Part shown: piece by piece, positions 7,927 through 16,406 of the stretch
How positions within the stretch are numbered: position 1 is the stretch's first letter
Layout: each line of letters starts with the position of its first letter
DNA from: Candidatus Hermodarchaeota archaeon
GTDB lineage: Archaea; Asgardarchaeota; Hermodarchaeia; Hermodarchaeales; Hermodarchaeaceae
DNA: 58,071 nt
NCBI GenBank assembly: GCA_016840135.1
Contig: JAEOSX010000016.1
Coordinates: 1 to 58,071 of the forward strand
Direction of reading: 5' to 3'
Program-made: the position numbers and the translations under genes
The notes under the pieces: model-generated
What the model saw: only the letters and a program-made list of their open reading frames with translations
Databases searched by the model: none
What the model was told of the DNA's origin: nothing

Positions 7927-8865
7927 TTATTTAAGGTTTTTGGAACGGGTTAAGAGTTTCATTTCAACTGCGATAAGAACACTAGCGAGGAGAATGAGAA
8001 CAGCCCCTATTAGCTGCCAGAAGGCGATGACTTGGTGCATGAATAAATAGCCCATGATGACAGCGCTGATTGGGTCGAGTAATAGAATGATTGCTGCAGC
8101 GGAGGCGTCAATATCCTTCAAACCAACATTTACCAATGTATAGGGAATAGTTGTGCTCACAAGCGCAAAGCCCAAGATTAAGAGCCATGCAAGTGGTGGC
8201 AGAAAAAGCTGGAATCCCACGATACGTGGATCTGTCACAACAAGATTTGTAGTAAAGGTTAGTGGGCACATCCAGATGAGGGCGAATGTATAACCCCAGT
8301 AAGTTGTCGTTGTGGATTTGTAACCCTCGCGGACGCTCCATTTACCAAATAAAACATAGAATGCAGCAAATACTCCATTGGCGATAGACAAAATTACTCC
8401 TAGTAGAGGTATAGAACCTAACTCCAGGTTAATTGGTAATGAAACTATAACCGCCCCTAAGACGGAAAGGGGTACAGCTGCTATGCGAACAGGGTTTAGG
8501 GATTCTTTCAATAGCAGGCGGGCAAGGACTAGCGTTATTGCAGGATACAAATAGGTCAGGGAGACTGCGATTACAACAGGAGTGCCGATTGCTATTGCTG
8601 TAATGTATGCCATGATTGAGCTAGCTATCGCAAAAAGTCCGTAGAGAATAAAGAGAAGTCTGTGTTCGCGGCGAATCTTCAACCCCCGAAAATGGAAAGC
8701 CACACCGATGCCGATGAAGAGAAAGACCACTGTGAAGAGTATGCGGAAGAGTGCTTGCTGGAGAGAGGGCACTCCAAAGGCACTCAAGTAGTAAGAGAAA
8801 ACCGGGATACTACCAAAGCAAACGGCGGCGACAATGAGGCTCAAGTAGTTCATAATTCGTGGCAT
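7927..8865 (-). CDS. EamA/DMT-family transporter
   Basis: A 312-residue integral membrane protein with about ten hydrophobic helices arranged as two EamA repeats, typical of the drug/metabolite transporter superfamily. Such proteins export or import amino acids, nucleotides or sugars. Recognisable stretches are the first repeat with the VSLTYLYPAITLVLARLLL helix region and the second repeat with ALVSTTIPYTLVNVGLK and LLLDPISAVIMGYL. The ATG is preceded by GGAAGGCGG. It is co-directional with the downstream giant acetyltransferase, separated by about 118 bases. The substrate cannot be read from sequence. Confidence 0.9.
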   Translation of the reverse strand: MPRIMNYLSLIVAAVCFGSIPVFSYYLSAFGVPSLQQALFRILFTVVFLFIGIGVAFHFRGLKIRREHRLLFILYGLFAIASSIMAYITAIAIGTPVVIAVSLTYLYPAITLVLARLLLKESLNPVRIAAVPLSVLGAVIVSLPINLELGSIPLLGVILSIANGVFAAFYVLFGKWSVREGYKSTTTTYWGYTFALIWMCPLTFTTNLVVTDPRIVGFQLFLPPLAWLLILGFALVSTTIPYTLVNVGLKDIDASAAAIILLLDPISAVIMGYLFMHQVIAFWQLIGAVLILLASVLIAVEMKLLTRSKNLK

Positions 8866-8907
8866 TACAAACCGCCTTCCTTTGACGGTCCATATCTAAA
8901 TAACCTC

Positions 8908-9477
8908 TTAATAGGGAGTGACAAGCTCAGCGCCGCGATGAAGGGCTCGTAAATTTTCCTTGGCGAACTGCCCTAGTTTTACATCGTTTTGAATCGTTTC
9001 CTCTAGAAATCGAATTTCGATTCTATCATCAACCTTTGTAATAGCTCCGAGCGAAGCAACTCCTAGGTACCTTACGTGCTCCAGCTCTTCTGCAACCTGA
9101 CTCAAATCTGATTTAAAAATCTGGGTTACGCCCTCCTGCTTGATATCTGCAAGCGTCGATTGAATAGATGGATTACTTAACAAATCGGATTCGATAATGA
9201 GAATGTTGCTGCTCAAATCGGGACTGATTGAACAACATTTCAAAAATGCAGAAGCTGTAAGCGCGGCGAGTATATCAGGTCGATCGAAGCCAAGTTCAAA
9301 GATTGGATTGGAAGAAGCGGTGAGATCTGCGGTACAAGAGCCACCTCGGGCGGCTGCACCGTGGGACTCAGTTTGTAGTGTATGGTAACCTTGTTGAGTA
9401 AAAGCAAGCCCAAGAATTCGGCTAGCTGTTACTACGCCATATCCACCATACCCAGCTAGTCTTATTGTTATGTGCAA
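8908..9477 (-). CDS. korC: 2-oxoacid:ferredoxin oxidoreductase, gamma subunit
   Basis: A 189-residue gamma subunit that shapes the CoA-binding domain of the TPP-dependent 2-oxoacid:ferredoxin oxidoreductase. The N-terminus has RLAGYGGYGVVTASRILG, the family Gly-rich motif, and then a TESHGAAARGGSC motif conserved in KorC/PorG. The start is TTG with AAGGTG upstream. It is the last gene of korDABC, 15 bases after korB. Length and order match the 2-oxoglutarate enzyme of methanogens and other archaea; pyruvate or branched-chain oxoacids cannot be excluded. Confidence 0.9.
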   Translation of the reverse strand: MHITIRLAGYGGYGVVTASRILGLAFTQQGYHTLQTESHGAAARGGSCTADLTASSNPIFELGFDRPDILAALTASAFLKCCSISPDLSSNILIIESDLLSNPSIQSTLADIKQEGVTQIFKSDLSQVAEELEHVRYLGVASLGAITKVDDRIEIRFLEETIQNDVKLGQFAKENLRALHRGAELVTPY

Positions 9478-9492
9478 TGATTATTCACCTTG

Positions 9493-10380
9493 TTATTTCC
9501 AGAGGGATTGAAGTGTCTCCGTTAGTGTGGAACGCTCTTCTCTGATGAACACGCCAAGTTCGATGGTTTGGTCCTTCAGAGTAAGTTCATAGCGGGGGTG
9601 ACCAAGATTTTTGCCTGTTCTCTTACCCTTGAGGGCCTTTAGCATCCACGCGCCGGGATTTCGATGAAACTGCTTGCGCTCTTTAGGAGATAGTGAGTCT
9701 CTGTACTCGTTAAAGAATCGTGCCGCGTAGGTTGGGCATTGCGATATGATTTCGATGAACACAAATCCCGGGTGGAGAAGTGCTTCTTGCATTGAAGTAA
9801 TAATATCGTCTATGTGATATGTGGTCCATCTTGCCACATAGCTGGCTCCTGCACCAAGAGCCAGGCGGCTGAGATCGAATGGAGGCTCGGGGTTACTCTG
9901 ATAAGTAGAGGAGTGAACCCCAAACGGGGTTGTAGGAGCGGATTGTCCTCCCGTCATTCCATAAACTTGGTTGTTTACTAGTATCACCTTCAAGGGTATG
10001 TTGCGGCGAGCGGCGTGAATGAGGTGATTGCCTCCGATAGCTGCCCCATCACCGTCACCCGTGAAGACAACAACTTCGAGTTTTGGGTTCATGATTTTTG
10101 CGCCAGTCGCAAAGGCGATAGCCCTACCGTGGGTTGTGTGCAGTGTGTCTCCTTTGAAGTAAGGGCTTGGAATCCAAGCTGAGCAACCTATTCCTGAGAC
10201 GCAGAGGAGATCTCGTTGTTGCAGCTGCTTTCCAACAACCAGCGCATCGACTGCACGGACGAAGCAGCCTAGAATCGAACCGTTACCGCAGCCCGTGCAG
10301 AAAGCTGTCGGAAGATTACGCAAGTATTTTTTACGGTAGTATTGTTGCTGCTTCCCGAGGGGAGTTGTTTGTTGGCTCAA
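9493..10380 (-). CDS. korB: 2-oxoacid:ferredoxin oxidoreductase, beta subunit
   Basis: A 295-residue beta subunit that binds thiamine pyrophosphate and the proximal [4Fe-4S] cluster. The cluster ligands are visible as CTGCGNG near residue 28-34 and a later Cys in CVSGIGC and CPTYAARF. The TPP motif GDGDGAAIGGNH is near residue 108, ending in NNQVYGMTGGQ. The start is TTG with AGAGGATGAT upstream, six bases after korA ends. It works as a heterodimeric pair with KorA, oxidising a 2-oxoacid (2-oxoglutarate most likely) to acyl-CoA and CO2 while reducing ferredoxin, or the reverse in CO2 fixation. Confidence 0.93.
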   Translation of the reverse strand: MSQQTTPLGKQQQYYRKKYLRNLPTAFCTGCGNGSILGCFVRAVDALVVGKQLQQRDLLCVSGIGCSAWIPSPYFKGDTLHTTHGRAIAFATGAKIMNPKLEVVVFTGDGDGAAIGGNHLIHAARRNIPLKVILVNNQVYGMTGGQSAPTTPFGVHSSTYQSNPEPPFDLSRLALGAGASYVARWTTYHIDDIITSMQEALLHPGFVFIEIISQCPTYAARFFNEYRDSLSPKERKQFHRNPGAWMLKALKGKRTGKNLGHPRYELTLKDQTIELGVFIREERSTLTETLQSLWK

Positions 10381-10386
10381 TTGATA

Positions 10387-11511
10387 TCATCCTCTAATTT
10401 TTTGGAGTATTTCGTTGGAGTGATGGATTTCACCGCCAACTTTGGGTATCCCTGTCACCTGAGCTTGGCACCCTACTCGTTCGATTTCCCGTATCATCAT
10501 TCCCATGTTCATCTCAACTACGAAGATGCGCTTCATGTCTTTGACAAGCTTGGTCAGTTGGTTTTCTGGGAAGGGCCAAAGTGTCTTGAGGCGGATGAAC
10601 CCAATGGATTCACCTTCTTTCTGGGCTGCGAGTACCGCTTTGTAAGCGGGTCGCGCTGCTGCACCGAAGCTGATTATCACTGTATCAGCGTTGTCAAGAT
10701 TATGTACCTCAAGGTCTAGTCCTTCTTGTTGGAGTGCTTTGCCAGCCTCCTTCTGTTTCTCGAAGAGCCAGTGAATAGTGGCTCGGTGGTATCTGGGAGA
10801 GTAATCTCGCACCCCTGTAGGACGGTGAGCGGACCCGGTGACCAGAAGATCGTGACCGTCGCCGAATTTGGGCATTTCATAGCGTAAGAATATTTCATCT
10901 GGATTGGGGTCATCCTTTGAAAGGCTGCGTCGATTTACTATGGGTAATTCGCCTTTTTTGGGGATGTTCAGCGGTTCACGCATATAGCTAATTGCACCAT
11001 CCGCCATGAGGAGTACAGGAGTGCGGAACCTTTCAGAATAGTTGAAGGCATAGACTGTGAAGTCAAACATCTCTTGGACTGACCAAGGCGCAAAGGCGAT
11101 TGGAGCAATATCTCCATGCGTTCCGTACCGTGCTTGCATAACATCTTGTTGAGCTGGCATTGTGGCTTGACCAGTGCTAGGTCCTGAGCGTTGAGTGTCA
11201 ACGACAACCAGTGGTGTCTCTGTAAGATACGCGTAGCCCAGGTTTTCTTGCATTAAGCTGAAACCAGGACCGGATGTCGCGGTCATCGCCTTTCCACCAG
11301 CCCAAGAGGCACCAATTATCGCCGCCATAGAGGCGATTTCGTCTTCCATTTGAACGTAGTAGCCACGTAATTGAGGTAGACGTTCAGCCATACGTTTAAC
11401 AATACTGGTCGCTGGTGTTATTGGGTATCCAGCGAAGAATCGACAGCCAGCGTAGAGGGCGCCTTCAGCGCACGCTATACCGCCATCGACGAAGTATAAT
11501 CCTTGCTTCAT
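10387..11511 (-). CDS. korA: 2-oxoacid:ferredoxin oxidoreductase, alpha subunit
   Basis: A 374-residue alpha subunit with the pyrimidine-binding domain of the TPP enzyme. It opens with DGGIACAEGALYAGC and YPITPATSI, the KorA signature, and has the MEDEIASMAAIIGASWAG motif that holds the conserved Glu contacting TPP. Length agrees with archaeal KorA, shorter than fused PorA proteins. The ATG overlaps the korD stop as ATGA, so the four genes are translationally coupled. Substrate preference for 2-oxoglutarate is inferred from subunit sizes and order (D-A-B-C) rather than from a diagnostic residue. Confidence 0.93.
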   Translation of the reverse strand: MKQGLYFVDGGIACAEGALYAGCRFFAGYPITPATSIVKRMAERLPQLRGYYVQMEDEIASMAAIIGASWAGGKAMTATSGPGFSLMQENLGYAYLTETPLVVVDTQRSGPSTGQATMPAQQDVMQARYGTHGDIAPIAFAPWSVQEMFDFTVYAFNYSERFRTPVLLMADGAISYMREPLNIPKKGELPIVNRRSLSKDDPNPDEIFLRYEMPKFGDGHDLLVTGSAHRPTGVRDYSPRYHRATIHWLFEKQKEAGKALQQEGLDLEVHNLDNADTVIISFGAAARPAYKAVLAAQKEGESIGFIRLKTLWPFPENQLTKLVKDMKRIFVVEMNMGMMIREIERVGCQAQVTGIPKVGGEIHHSNEILQKIRG

Positions 11512-11753
11512 TCTTCTACCACCTCAACATTGATCGCAGCATCTGGGCATCGTTTTTCACAACGGCGGCAAGCCACACCCTTCTCCCCTCGAACTAGCAT
11601 GCATTTAGTTTCTCCCCCTTCACAAAGGCGTGGTCTATGACCTCCATGAACGGTTGACTCGCCTGCTTCGAGAATTTTAGCAGGACAAAAGAGAATACAG
11701 ATTCCACAGCCTTTGCACAAGGATTTGTCAGCGATGATTTTGACGTGCCGCAT
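11508..11753 (-). CDS. korD: 2-oxoacid:ferredoxin oxidoreductase, delta (ferredoxin) subunit
   Basis: An 81-residue bacterial-type 2[4Fe-4S] ferredoxin. The first cluster motif is CKGCGICILFCP near residue 14-25 and the second is CRRCEKRCP near residue 62-70; the stretch between them is longer than in plain ferredoxins, as is common in KorD. It accepts electrons from KorB and passes them to soluble ferredoxin. It is the first gene of the operon and lies divergent to the CPBP protease, with about 100 bases between for promoters. Confidence 0.92.
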   Translation of the reverse strand: MRHVKIIADKSLCKGCGICILFCPAKILEAGESTVHGGHRPRLCEGGETKCMLVRGEKGVACRRCEKRCPDAAINVEVVEE

Positions 11754-11851
11754 CTAGCTGTTTCCCCCTTTTTGAGGGTACTTCAGGGTTGAACGGTGAG
11801 GCTTTAACACCTCCTAAAACCTTTAGGGAACAACGATACAACGAGCTGAAC

Positions 11852-12700
11852 ATGGCAACCTTTGGAAAACCGATGCTTCCCCGTTGGCTGACAGCAATTC
11901 TGATGTTCCTAATTTCCCTAATGTTACTCATCGCTTCGTTATTCCATGATTTTGTAGGGGCCCTCTACTACTTTCTAAGTTTGATGGTTTGCCTTCTGTT
12001 ATGGTTGTTTGTGGATCGGCAACAGCCTGAAGGGCTTGGTCTTGACTTCTCTAGAAGGTGGTGGCTTGGACTCTTAATAGGACTGGCTCTCGGCGCTGGC
12101 ATGATGGCGAGTATAGTAGTTGTTGAGCTTGCTTTTGGTTGGATAAGCCTAACTGTGGTACTCACTGTAGAGCAAGAAATTTTGCTTGGTGCGATGCTGG
12201 CTGTTTACGTAGTTTGGCAATGCTTAGTAGCGTTTGCAGAGGAGCTAGTTGGGCGAGGTTACATCCAACAGAACCTCAACACCAGCTTGACAGTGCCCCT
12301 TACTGTGACATGCTCAGCTCTTATGTTCGCAGCCCTCCATTTACCCAGCATCCTGACACAATCCCTCCCACTACCACTTTCTGCTATTATGCTGCTGAAC
12401 CTTACTCTCGGTGGGCTACTTTTAGGTTGGTCCTTCGTGAAGACCCGAACATTATGGCTCCCCATAGGCATTCATTTCGCCTGGAACTTCATCCAGTACC
12501 ACATTGTCGGTTTCGGCTTCATTAACCAGGGCATCTACACGGTCCAAAACCTTGGATGGGAAGTGATTACCGGTGGAGTGGTGGGACCAGAAGCAGGTTT
12601 TATAGGAACCCTTGCCTTTCTCTTACTCCTACTGATAATGTGGCGGCTCCCTAGTCGATGGCTGACAGGAGTGAGTGAACAATCAACTAATGAGATTTGA
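11852..12700 (+). CDS. CPBP family intramembrane metalloprotease
   Basis: A 282-residue membrane protein of the CAAX protease and bacteriocin-processing (CPBP/Abi) family. About eight hydrophobic helices are visible. The catalytic set is present: EELVGRG near residue 130 (EExxxR), a His in AALHLPS, and HFAWN near residue 230. The family cleaves or matures membrane-linked proteins; some archaeal members process prenylated CAAX-type ends. An in-frame TTG exists at 11789, but ATG at 11852 is preferred because the extra 21 residues are polar and not family-like. It is followed by an overlapping or abutting Cys-rich membrane protein. Substrate unknown. Confidence 0.85.
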   Translation: MATFGKPMLPRWLTAILMFLISLMLLIASLFHDFVGALYYFLSLMVCLLLWLFVDRQQPEGLGLDFSRRWWLGLLIGLALGAGMMASIVVVELAFGWISLTVVLTVEQEILLGAMLAVYVVWQCLVAFAEELVGRGYIQQNLNTSLTVPLTVTCSALMFAALHLPSILTQSLPLPLSAIMLLNLTLGGLLLGWSFVKTRTLWLPIGIHFAWNFIQYHIVGFGFINQGIYTVQNLGWEVITGGVVGPEAGFIGTLAFLLLLLIMWRLPSRWLTGVSEQSTNEI

Positions 12701-12711
12701 GTAGAAACAAG

Positions 12712-13341
12712 ATGCCAGAAGATGACGCAGCTCACGATATTTGTCTACGACGCAGCCCCTCTGACTGTAATTCTTGTACCATCAAGGAAAGTGTCGAGTG
12801 CCGCTTTCAACAACGATCCCTACTCCGATTCGCTGCGATATTCCTTTGCTGTGCCATCCCCGCATTCACCGGAGTTATCCTCGCTGGATTTGGTTGGTTC
12901 TTGGTAGGCTGGATTGCCTACATCGCGTTCTTCCTACAAGTTTGGGAGAACCGCATTCTTTGTAGTCACTGTCCCTACTATGCTGAAGAAGGACGAAGCC
13001 TTCGTTGCCATGCTAACTATGGGCTCTTAAAAATCTGGAAGTACAATCCAGGCCCGATGAGCCGATGGGAAAAGCTCCAGTTCATCATTGGCATCATCAT
13101 TTTCGTAACCTACCCTCTTCCCTTCATGGCCTTAGGGGGTCAGTACGCCTTCTTCTTATTATCCTCTCTGGGCATCTTGGTGTTCTTCGCAGTTCTTTAT
13201 ATGAAGATGTGTATTCGATGTGTGAATTTTTCCTGCCCCCTCAACCGTGTTCCCAAGGAGGTTGTGGACACCTTTCTCAGACAAAACCCAGTAATGAAAC
13301 GGGCTTGGGAAGACGCTGGATATAAACTAGACAATGAGTAG
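12712..13341 (+). CDS. Cysteine-rich four-helix membrane protein of unknown function
   Basis: A 209-residue protein if it starts at the ATG at 12712 (an in-frame TTG at 12697 overlaps the preceding stop). It has about four membrane helices in two pairs, each flanked by soluble Cys clusters: CNSCTIKESVEC before the first pair, CSHCPYY and RCHANYG between pairs, and CIRCVNFSCP after the last. The pattern suggests metal or iron-sulfur binding at the membrane surface. I do not recognise a characterised family. It appears coupled to the CPBP protease gene before it. Coding status is strong because of length, hydrophobic pattern and Cys spacing. Confidence 0.7.
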   Translation: MPEDDAAHDICLRRSPSDCNSCTIKESVECRFQQRSLLRFAAIFLCCAIPAFTGVILAGFGWFLVGWIAYIAFFLQVWENRILCSHCPYYAEEGRSLRCHANYGLLKIWKYNPGPMSRWEKLQFIIGIIIFVTYPLPFMALGGQYAFFLLSSLGILVFFAVLYMKMCIRCVNFSCPLNRVPKEVVDTFLRQNPVMKRAWEDAGYKLDNE

Positions 13342-13376
13342 ACGACAGAATCCTTGGGTGTATAGACGAGGAGATT

Positions 13377-14000
13377 CTATTCCTTTTTGAGTTGAATGGC
13401 AAGACGAGCGATGCGCTCCCCTACGAGTTGGCTGTTCCGGATGGCAATCTCATCCTTTGGTGTGCCACGCCAGGTGAACCCTTCGCTCTGAAGCCCAGTC
13501 ATACCTGCCCAAGATTCCTTGATGGGGTTTCCGACCCCACCAGCCACGATCATTCCCTGAGCGAGCGCATAGGTAATGATTGTATTTGCTGTCGTTTCCT
13601 GGCCGCCATGTCGGAGCCCTGCTGAGGTGATAACTCCCACCACTTTATCACGAAGACCATGGTCTTTCATTTTCAATGTCCTCGAGCGGTCCATCAGATT
13701 CTTTAACAGGCCTGGAACCGTGCACCAGTAGGAGGGGCTAGCGAAGATTATTGCATCTGCAGTCTGCATTTTCCCCAGTATCTTTGGGATATCATCTTTG
13801 GCGTCTTCAGGACAGGGCTTCTGGCGAACGCAGTTATCGCATCCAGTGCAAGTGAGAATTGTATGGTCTGCCAAGCGAAGCAATTCGGTTTCCACACCAT
13901 CAATTTGGGCTGCTGCCTCCAGTGCTTTAGCTAGAAGGAATTCAGAACTCGATTTTGCCTGCTTTGGGGAGCCGCAGATACCTAGTACTTTAACTGACAT
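13377..14000 (-). CDS. NADPH-dependent FMN reductase / iron-sulfur flavoprotein family
   Basis: A 207-residue flavodoxin-fold protein. The phosphate-binding loop GICGSPKQAKSSSEF near the N-terminus binds FMN; CTGCDNCVRQKPC near residue 48 resembles the Cys motif of archaeal iron-sulfur flavoproteins (Isf), which pass electrons from ferredoxin to oxidants. The FASPSYW segment near residue 90 is the second flavin loop. ATG at 14000 has GAGG about nine bases upstream and is preferred to the one five codons earlier. It is a single gene between the Cys-rich membrane protein (convergent) and LemA. Fe-S loading is inferred from the Cys spacing. Confidence 0.87.
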   Translation of the reverse strand: MSVKVLGICGSPKQAKSSSEFLLAKALEAAAQIDGVETELLRLADHTILTCTGCDNCVRQKPCPEDAKDDIPKILGKMQTADAIIFASPSYWCTVPGLLKNLMDRSRTLKMKDHGLRDKVVGVITSAGLRHGGQETTANTIITYALAQGMIVAGGVGNPIKESWAGMTGLQSEGFTWRGTPKDEIAIRNSQLVGERIARLAIQLKKE

Positions 14001-14117
14001 CTTTGTATTCCTCACAAAGTCTTTGGCGTAGGTTTGTACGAGCAGCCACTCTTAAGAAGGTTTGTGGCTTGCTGACGCAACTAATATCAATTGAGGAAGC
14101 GCGTGAAAGAATCGGAT

Positions 14118-14144
14118 TGTGGCAGGAAGAGAAATCCTGCCACA
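14118..14144 (-). terminator. Strong 10-bp hairpin after lemA
   Basis: Perfect inverted repeat TGTGGCAGGA / TCCTGCCACA with a 7-base loop, beginning 13 bases past the LemA stop on the minus strand. It is the strongest short stem in the intergenic sequence I read. No good T run follows, so it may act as a 3'-end stabiliser or processing site instead of a simple terminator. The strand is assigned from the position behind lemA. Confidence 0.5.
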
Positions 14145-14157
14145 GTTATCGAATCAG

Positions 14158-14721
14158 TTAGGAAGTTGGCAAATCCCAGGATGTGAACATGCCTGGTAAA
14201 AACCCTAGGGAGGGGGCTATCCATACACCTGGAATTGTTGACGTCATGATGTTGTATGTGTTGATTGCTGCGTTATAGTCAAGCTTAGCATTAGTAATGC
14301 GGTTCTCGGTGCCGGTAATCTCGTTCATCAAGTTTAGCCAGAGAGAGTCAAATTCCACACCAGGGTAACTTTCGGCTGTTGCGATAAAGAGCGTGAAGTA
14401 TTGGTCTAGTGTATCTGAAGCATTTGCAGGTCCTGAAACACCACCATCCGCTATTTCGCTCAACCAATCAGTACGCAACGCAGTAATGTTCGTAATCCAC
14501 TCCGTCATCTGGTCAGTGTACGACGTAACAATTTCTGTTAGTTGTGGAATGAGATCATACTTCCGCTGATATTGAGTGTAGACGTTGTTTAACTTAAGGT
14601 CGATATCCCATCTAGATGTGACCAGTGAGTTGTAGGTCAGAAAGTAAAATCCTACAAAGCCGCCGCCGATAATGAGGGCGGTAAGTCCTACACAGATTAT
14701 CGCTGTACTTGTACTGCCCAT
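14158..14721 (-). CDS. lemA: LemA family protein
   Basis: A 187-residue protein with an N-terminal membrane anchor (residues 6-27) followed by helical segments typical of LemA: WDIDLKLNNVYTQYQRKYDLIPQL near residue 38 is the usual opening helix, and RITNAKLDYNAAINTYN near residue 137 closes the bundle. Function in archaea and bacteria is poorly known; LemA proteins sit next to TPM-domain proteins in many genomes, as here. The ATG has AGGAG eight bases upstream and the gene overlaps the end of the TPM gene by 25 bases, showing coupling. Confidence 0.9.
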   Translation of the reverse strand: MGSTSTAIICVGLTALIIGGGFVGFYFLTYNSLVTSRWDIDLKLNNVYTQYQRKYDLIPQLTEIVTSYTDQMTEWITNITALRTDWLSEIADGGVSGPANASDTLDQYFTLFIATAESYPGVEFDSLWLNLMNEITGTENRITNAKLDYNAAINTYNIMTSTIPGVWIAPSLGFLPGMFTSWDLPTS

Positions 14722-15602
14722 TGTTTTATTTCTCCTTTGAATGGACGGCTTAGTCTGTAGCTGAAGCCGCCACCAGCTGTTCCGCCCCCGCCGCCGATTA
14801 CCCTAGTCGCGCCGCTGAATGCGGCTGTTCCTCCAAAGCCAACGAGAAGCGTCGTGAAGAATACTGTTAAAGTGGGGTCCAAGAGCCATGCTAACACTAG
14901 TATACCAATGGCGATGAAGAGTGGAATACAGAAGGCTCCGGGGTTTTTACTAAAGAGAAGATAAAGCATCATTCGGAAATCAATAGCGAGAATGACACCT
15001 AGAATGAATCCGAGGAGTTGACCGTTGTTGAGAACCCAAAGAGTAAGGGGATTCGGTGGGGGAAGCTGTGAGCGGACTGTTGGATCATCTTTGAACTCGT
15101 TATAGAGGGCGAAGAGACCTTCTTCGAATCCATCGTAGATATGGGATTCCCCCATATCAAAATGGGTTACCGTTAGGTTTGCGATATTTGCGGCTTCGGA
15201 ATCAGTGATTGCTCCTTCCATCCCTTGTCCTACTTCGATTCTGAACTCGTAATCAAAGTCGATTTCGTTGTGCCAAGTGATATAGAGCAACATTAGGAGC
15301 CCGTTGTTAACATCCGCCTTACCAATTCCCCAGGCATTGAAGAGCTCGTAGGCATATCGCTCTAGGTCGAGTCCTTCTAAATCATTAGTAGTTACGATGT
15401 AGAGTTCCACGGTCGTTTCTATGTCGATGTTCCGACAGTATTCTTCGAGATATTCTTCCTCATAGCCCCACAGCGCATGACCGAAATCGGCGCACATATA
15501 GCCAGGATGTAGTGGTACAGCTCGAACCGGAATCGCTAGCCCTAGTAGAACTAGGAATGCCATCGTGGTCAATAGGAGGATTTTGGTTCGTGGCGAGAAC
15601 AT
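14697..15602 (-). CDS. TPM-domain (YgcG-like) membrane protein
   Basis: A 301-residue protein with a signal-anchor at residues 8-28, an extracellular TPM domain (about 45-170), and two to three membrane helices (about 195-260) ending in a Gly-rich tail with a GGGGGTAGGGF stretch. TPM domains have phosphatase-like folds and are tied to membrane protein quality control or photosystem repair in other organisms. The YIVTTNDLEGLDLERYAYELFN region and the VGQGMEGAITD motif fit the family. Pairing with LemA is the common arrangement. Biochemical function in this organism is unknown. Confidence 0.88.
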   Translation of the reverse strand: MFSPRTKILLLTTMAFLVLLGLAIPVRAVPLHPGYMCADFGHALWGYEEEYLEEYCRNIDIETTVELYIVTTNDLEGLDLERYAYELFNAWGIGKADVNNGLLMLLYITWHNEIDFDYEFRIEVGQGMEGAITDSEAANIANLTVTHFDMGESHIYDGFEEGLFALYNEFKDDPTVRSQLPPPNPLTLWVLNNGQLLGFILGVILAIDFRMMLYLLFSKNPGAFCIPLFIAIGILVLAWLLDPTLTVFFTTLLVGFGGTAAFSGATRVIGGGGGTAGGGFSYRLSRPFKGEIKQWAVQVQR

Positions 15603-15678
15603 TATAGATAGCTTGTTCTGTTCACGCTTTTCAGCTTTATGCAGGAATAAAGCATTCGAGGAATCTTGGGATTTCTTT

Positions 15679-16317
15679 TCAGTCAGCCCCGTACCGCTCT
15701 ATTTGGGCTAGGATTTTTTTCAGTTTTTGAAGGTCCGCTGGTGTGTTAACGTTAAGTAAGGTTCGGAGTTTTGGGTCGAAGCGCTGTAATGCGTTTGTTG
15801 AGAGGTAGATAACCCGATTAAGAGCGGCAATAAGTGCGCGCATACGGGCTTCCTTCTCTTTCAAGCATTGTTCTGCAATTTGTGCTGCTGTTTCTGTGTG
15901 ATAGACTGAGTGGAGAGGTTCAATCCACCCGTTTGGCCAACGGGGTACTGCTGCCTGGTATCCCTCGACCATGCCCCAGAGGATTTCGAAGAAAATCGGG
16001 TGGATGAGAGGAGAATCGCAAGGGAGTAGCTGAGTATAGGGATTGCTAGCGTGCTGAAAGGCTGTGAATGCGCCTACAAGAGGGCATATCGGTTCCTGTA
16101 AAACGTCGACAACAATTTGATCTATTGGGAAGTATTTCGTGAACTGGGCGTGGTCTTCTTTGGTGTGTACAACGATGAACACTTCGTCAGTATGAGCTTT
16201 ACAGGCTTCAAAGGTATGGAGTATTAGAGGTTTGCCTGCTACTTCAGCGAATGCTTTGGGCCTCTGGAATCTGTTGCTTTGCCCGCCTGCAAGAATTGCG
16301 ACACTCGCTTGAATCAC
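15679..16317 (-). CDS. mobA: MobA-like molybdenum cofactor guanylyltransferase
   Basis: A 212-residue nucleotidyltransferase that would attach GMP (or CMP) to molybdopterin, forming the dinucleotide cofactor used by Fwd and formate dehydrogenase-type enzymes. The nucleotide-binding loop is LAGGQSNRFQRPKAF at the start, and the metal-binding Asp is in LLPCDSPLI near residue 98. The GTG at 16317 is preferred: it has GAGGT eight bases upstream; the TTG at 16341 lies before that site. It follows the glutamate ligase on the same strand by about 90 bases. IspD- or GlmU-like roles are less likely because of the LAGGQSxRF and PCD motifs. Confidence 0.8.
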   Translation of the reverse strand: MIQASVAILAGGQSNRFQRPKAFAEVAGKPLILHTFEACKAHTDEVFIVVHTKEDHAQFTKYFPIDQIVVDVLQEPICPLVGAFTAFQHASNPYTQLLPCDSPLIHPIFFEILWGMVEGYQAAVPRWPNGWIEPLHSVYHTETAAQIAEQCLKEKEARMRALIAALNRVIYLSTNALQRFDPKLRTLLNVNTPADLQKLKKILAQIERYGAD

Positions 16318-16406
16318 GAACGATACCTCACAGTACTTCAAGTAATTAGTGTATGCGTTTGAAAACCCAAGTATCCTTAAAGATACTGGAAGCCTCCCGT
16401 TTTTCT

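Noticed and set aside
12139-12525. A 128-codon alternative frame within the CPBP protease gene
   Set aside because: The CPBP frame carries EExxxR and HFAWN motifs; the alternative frame is irregular and overlaps it completely.
14697-14721. The 25-base overlap of TPM and lemA as a possible frameshift or fusion
   Set aside because: Both proteins have normal family lengths and lemA has its own AGGAG site; a simple coupled overlap explains it.
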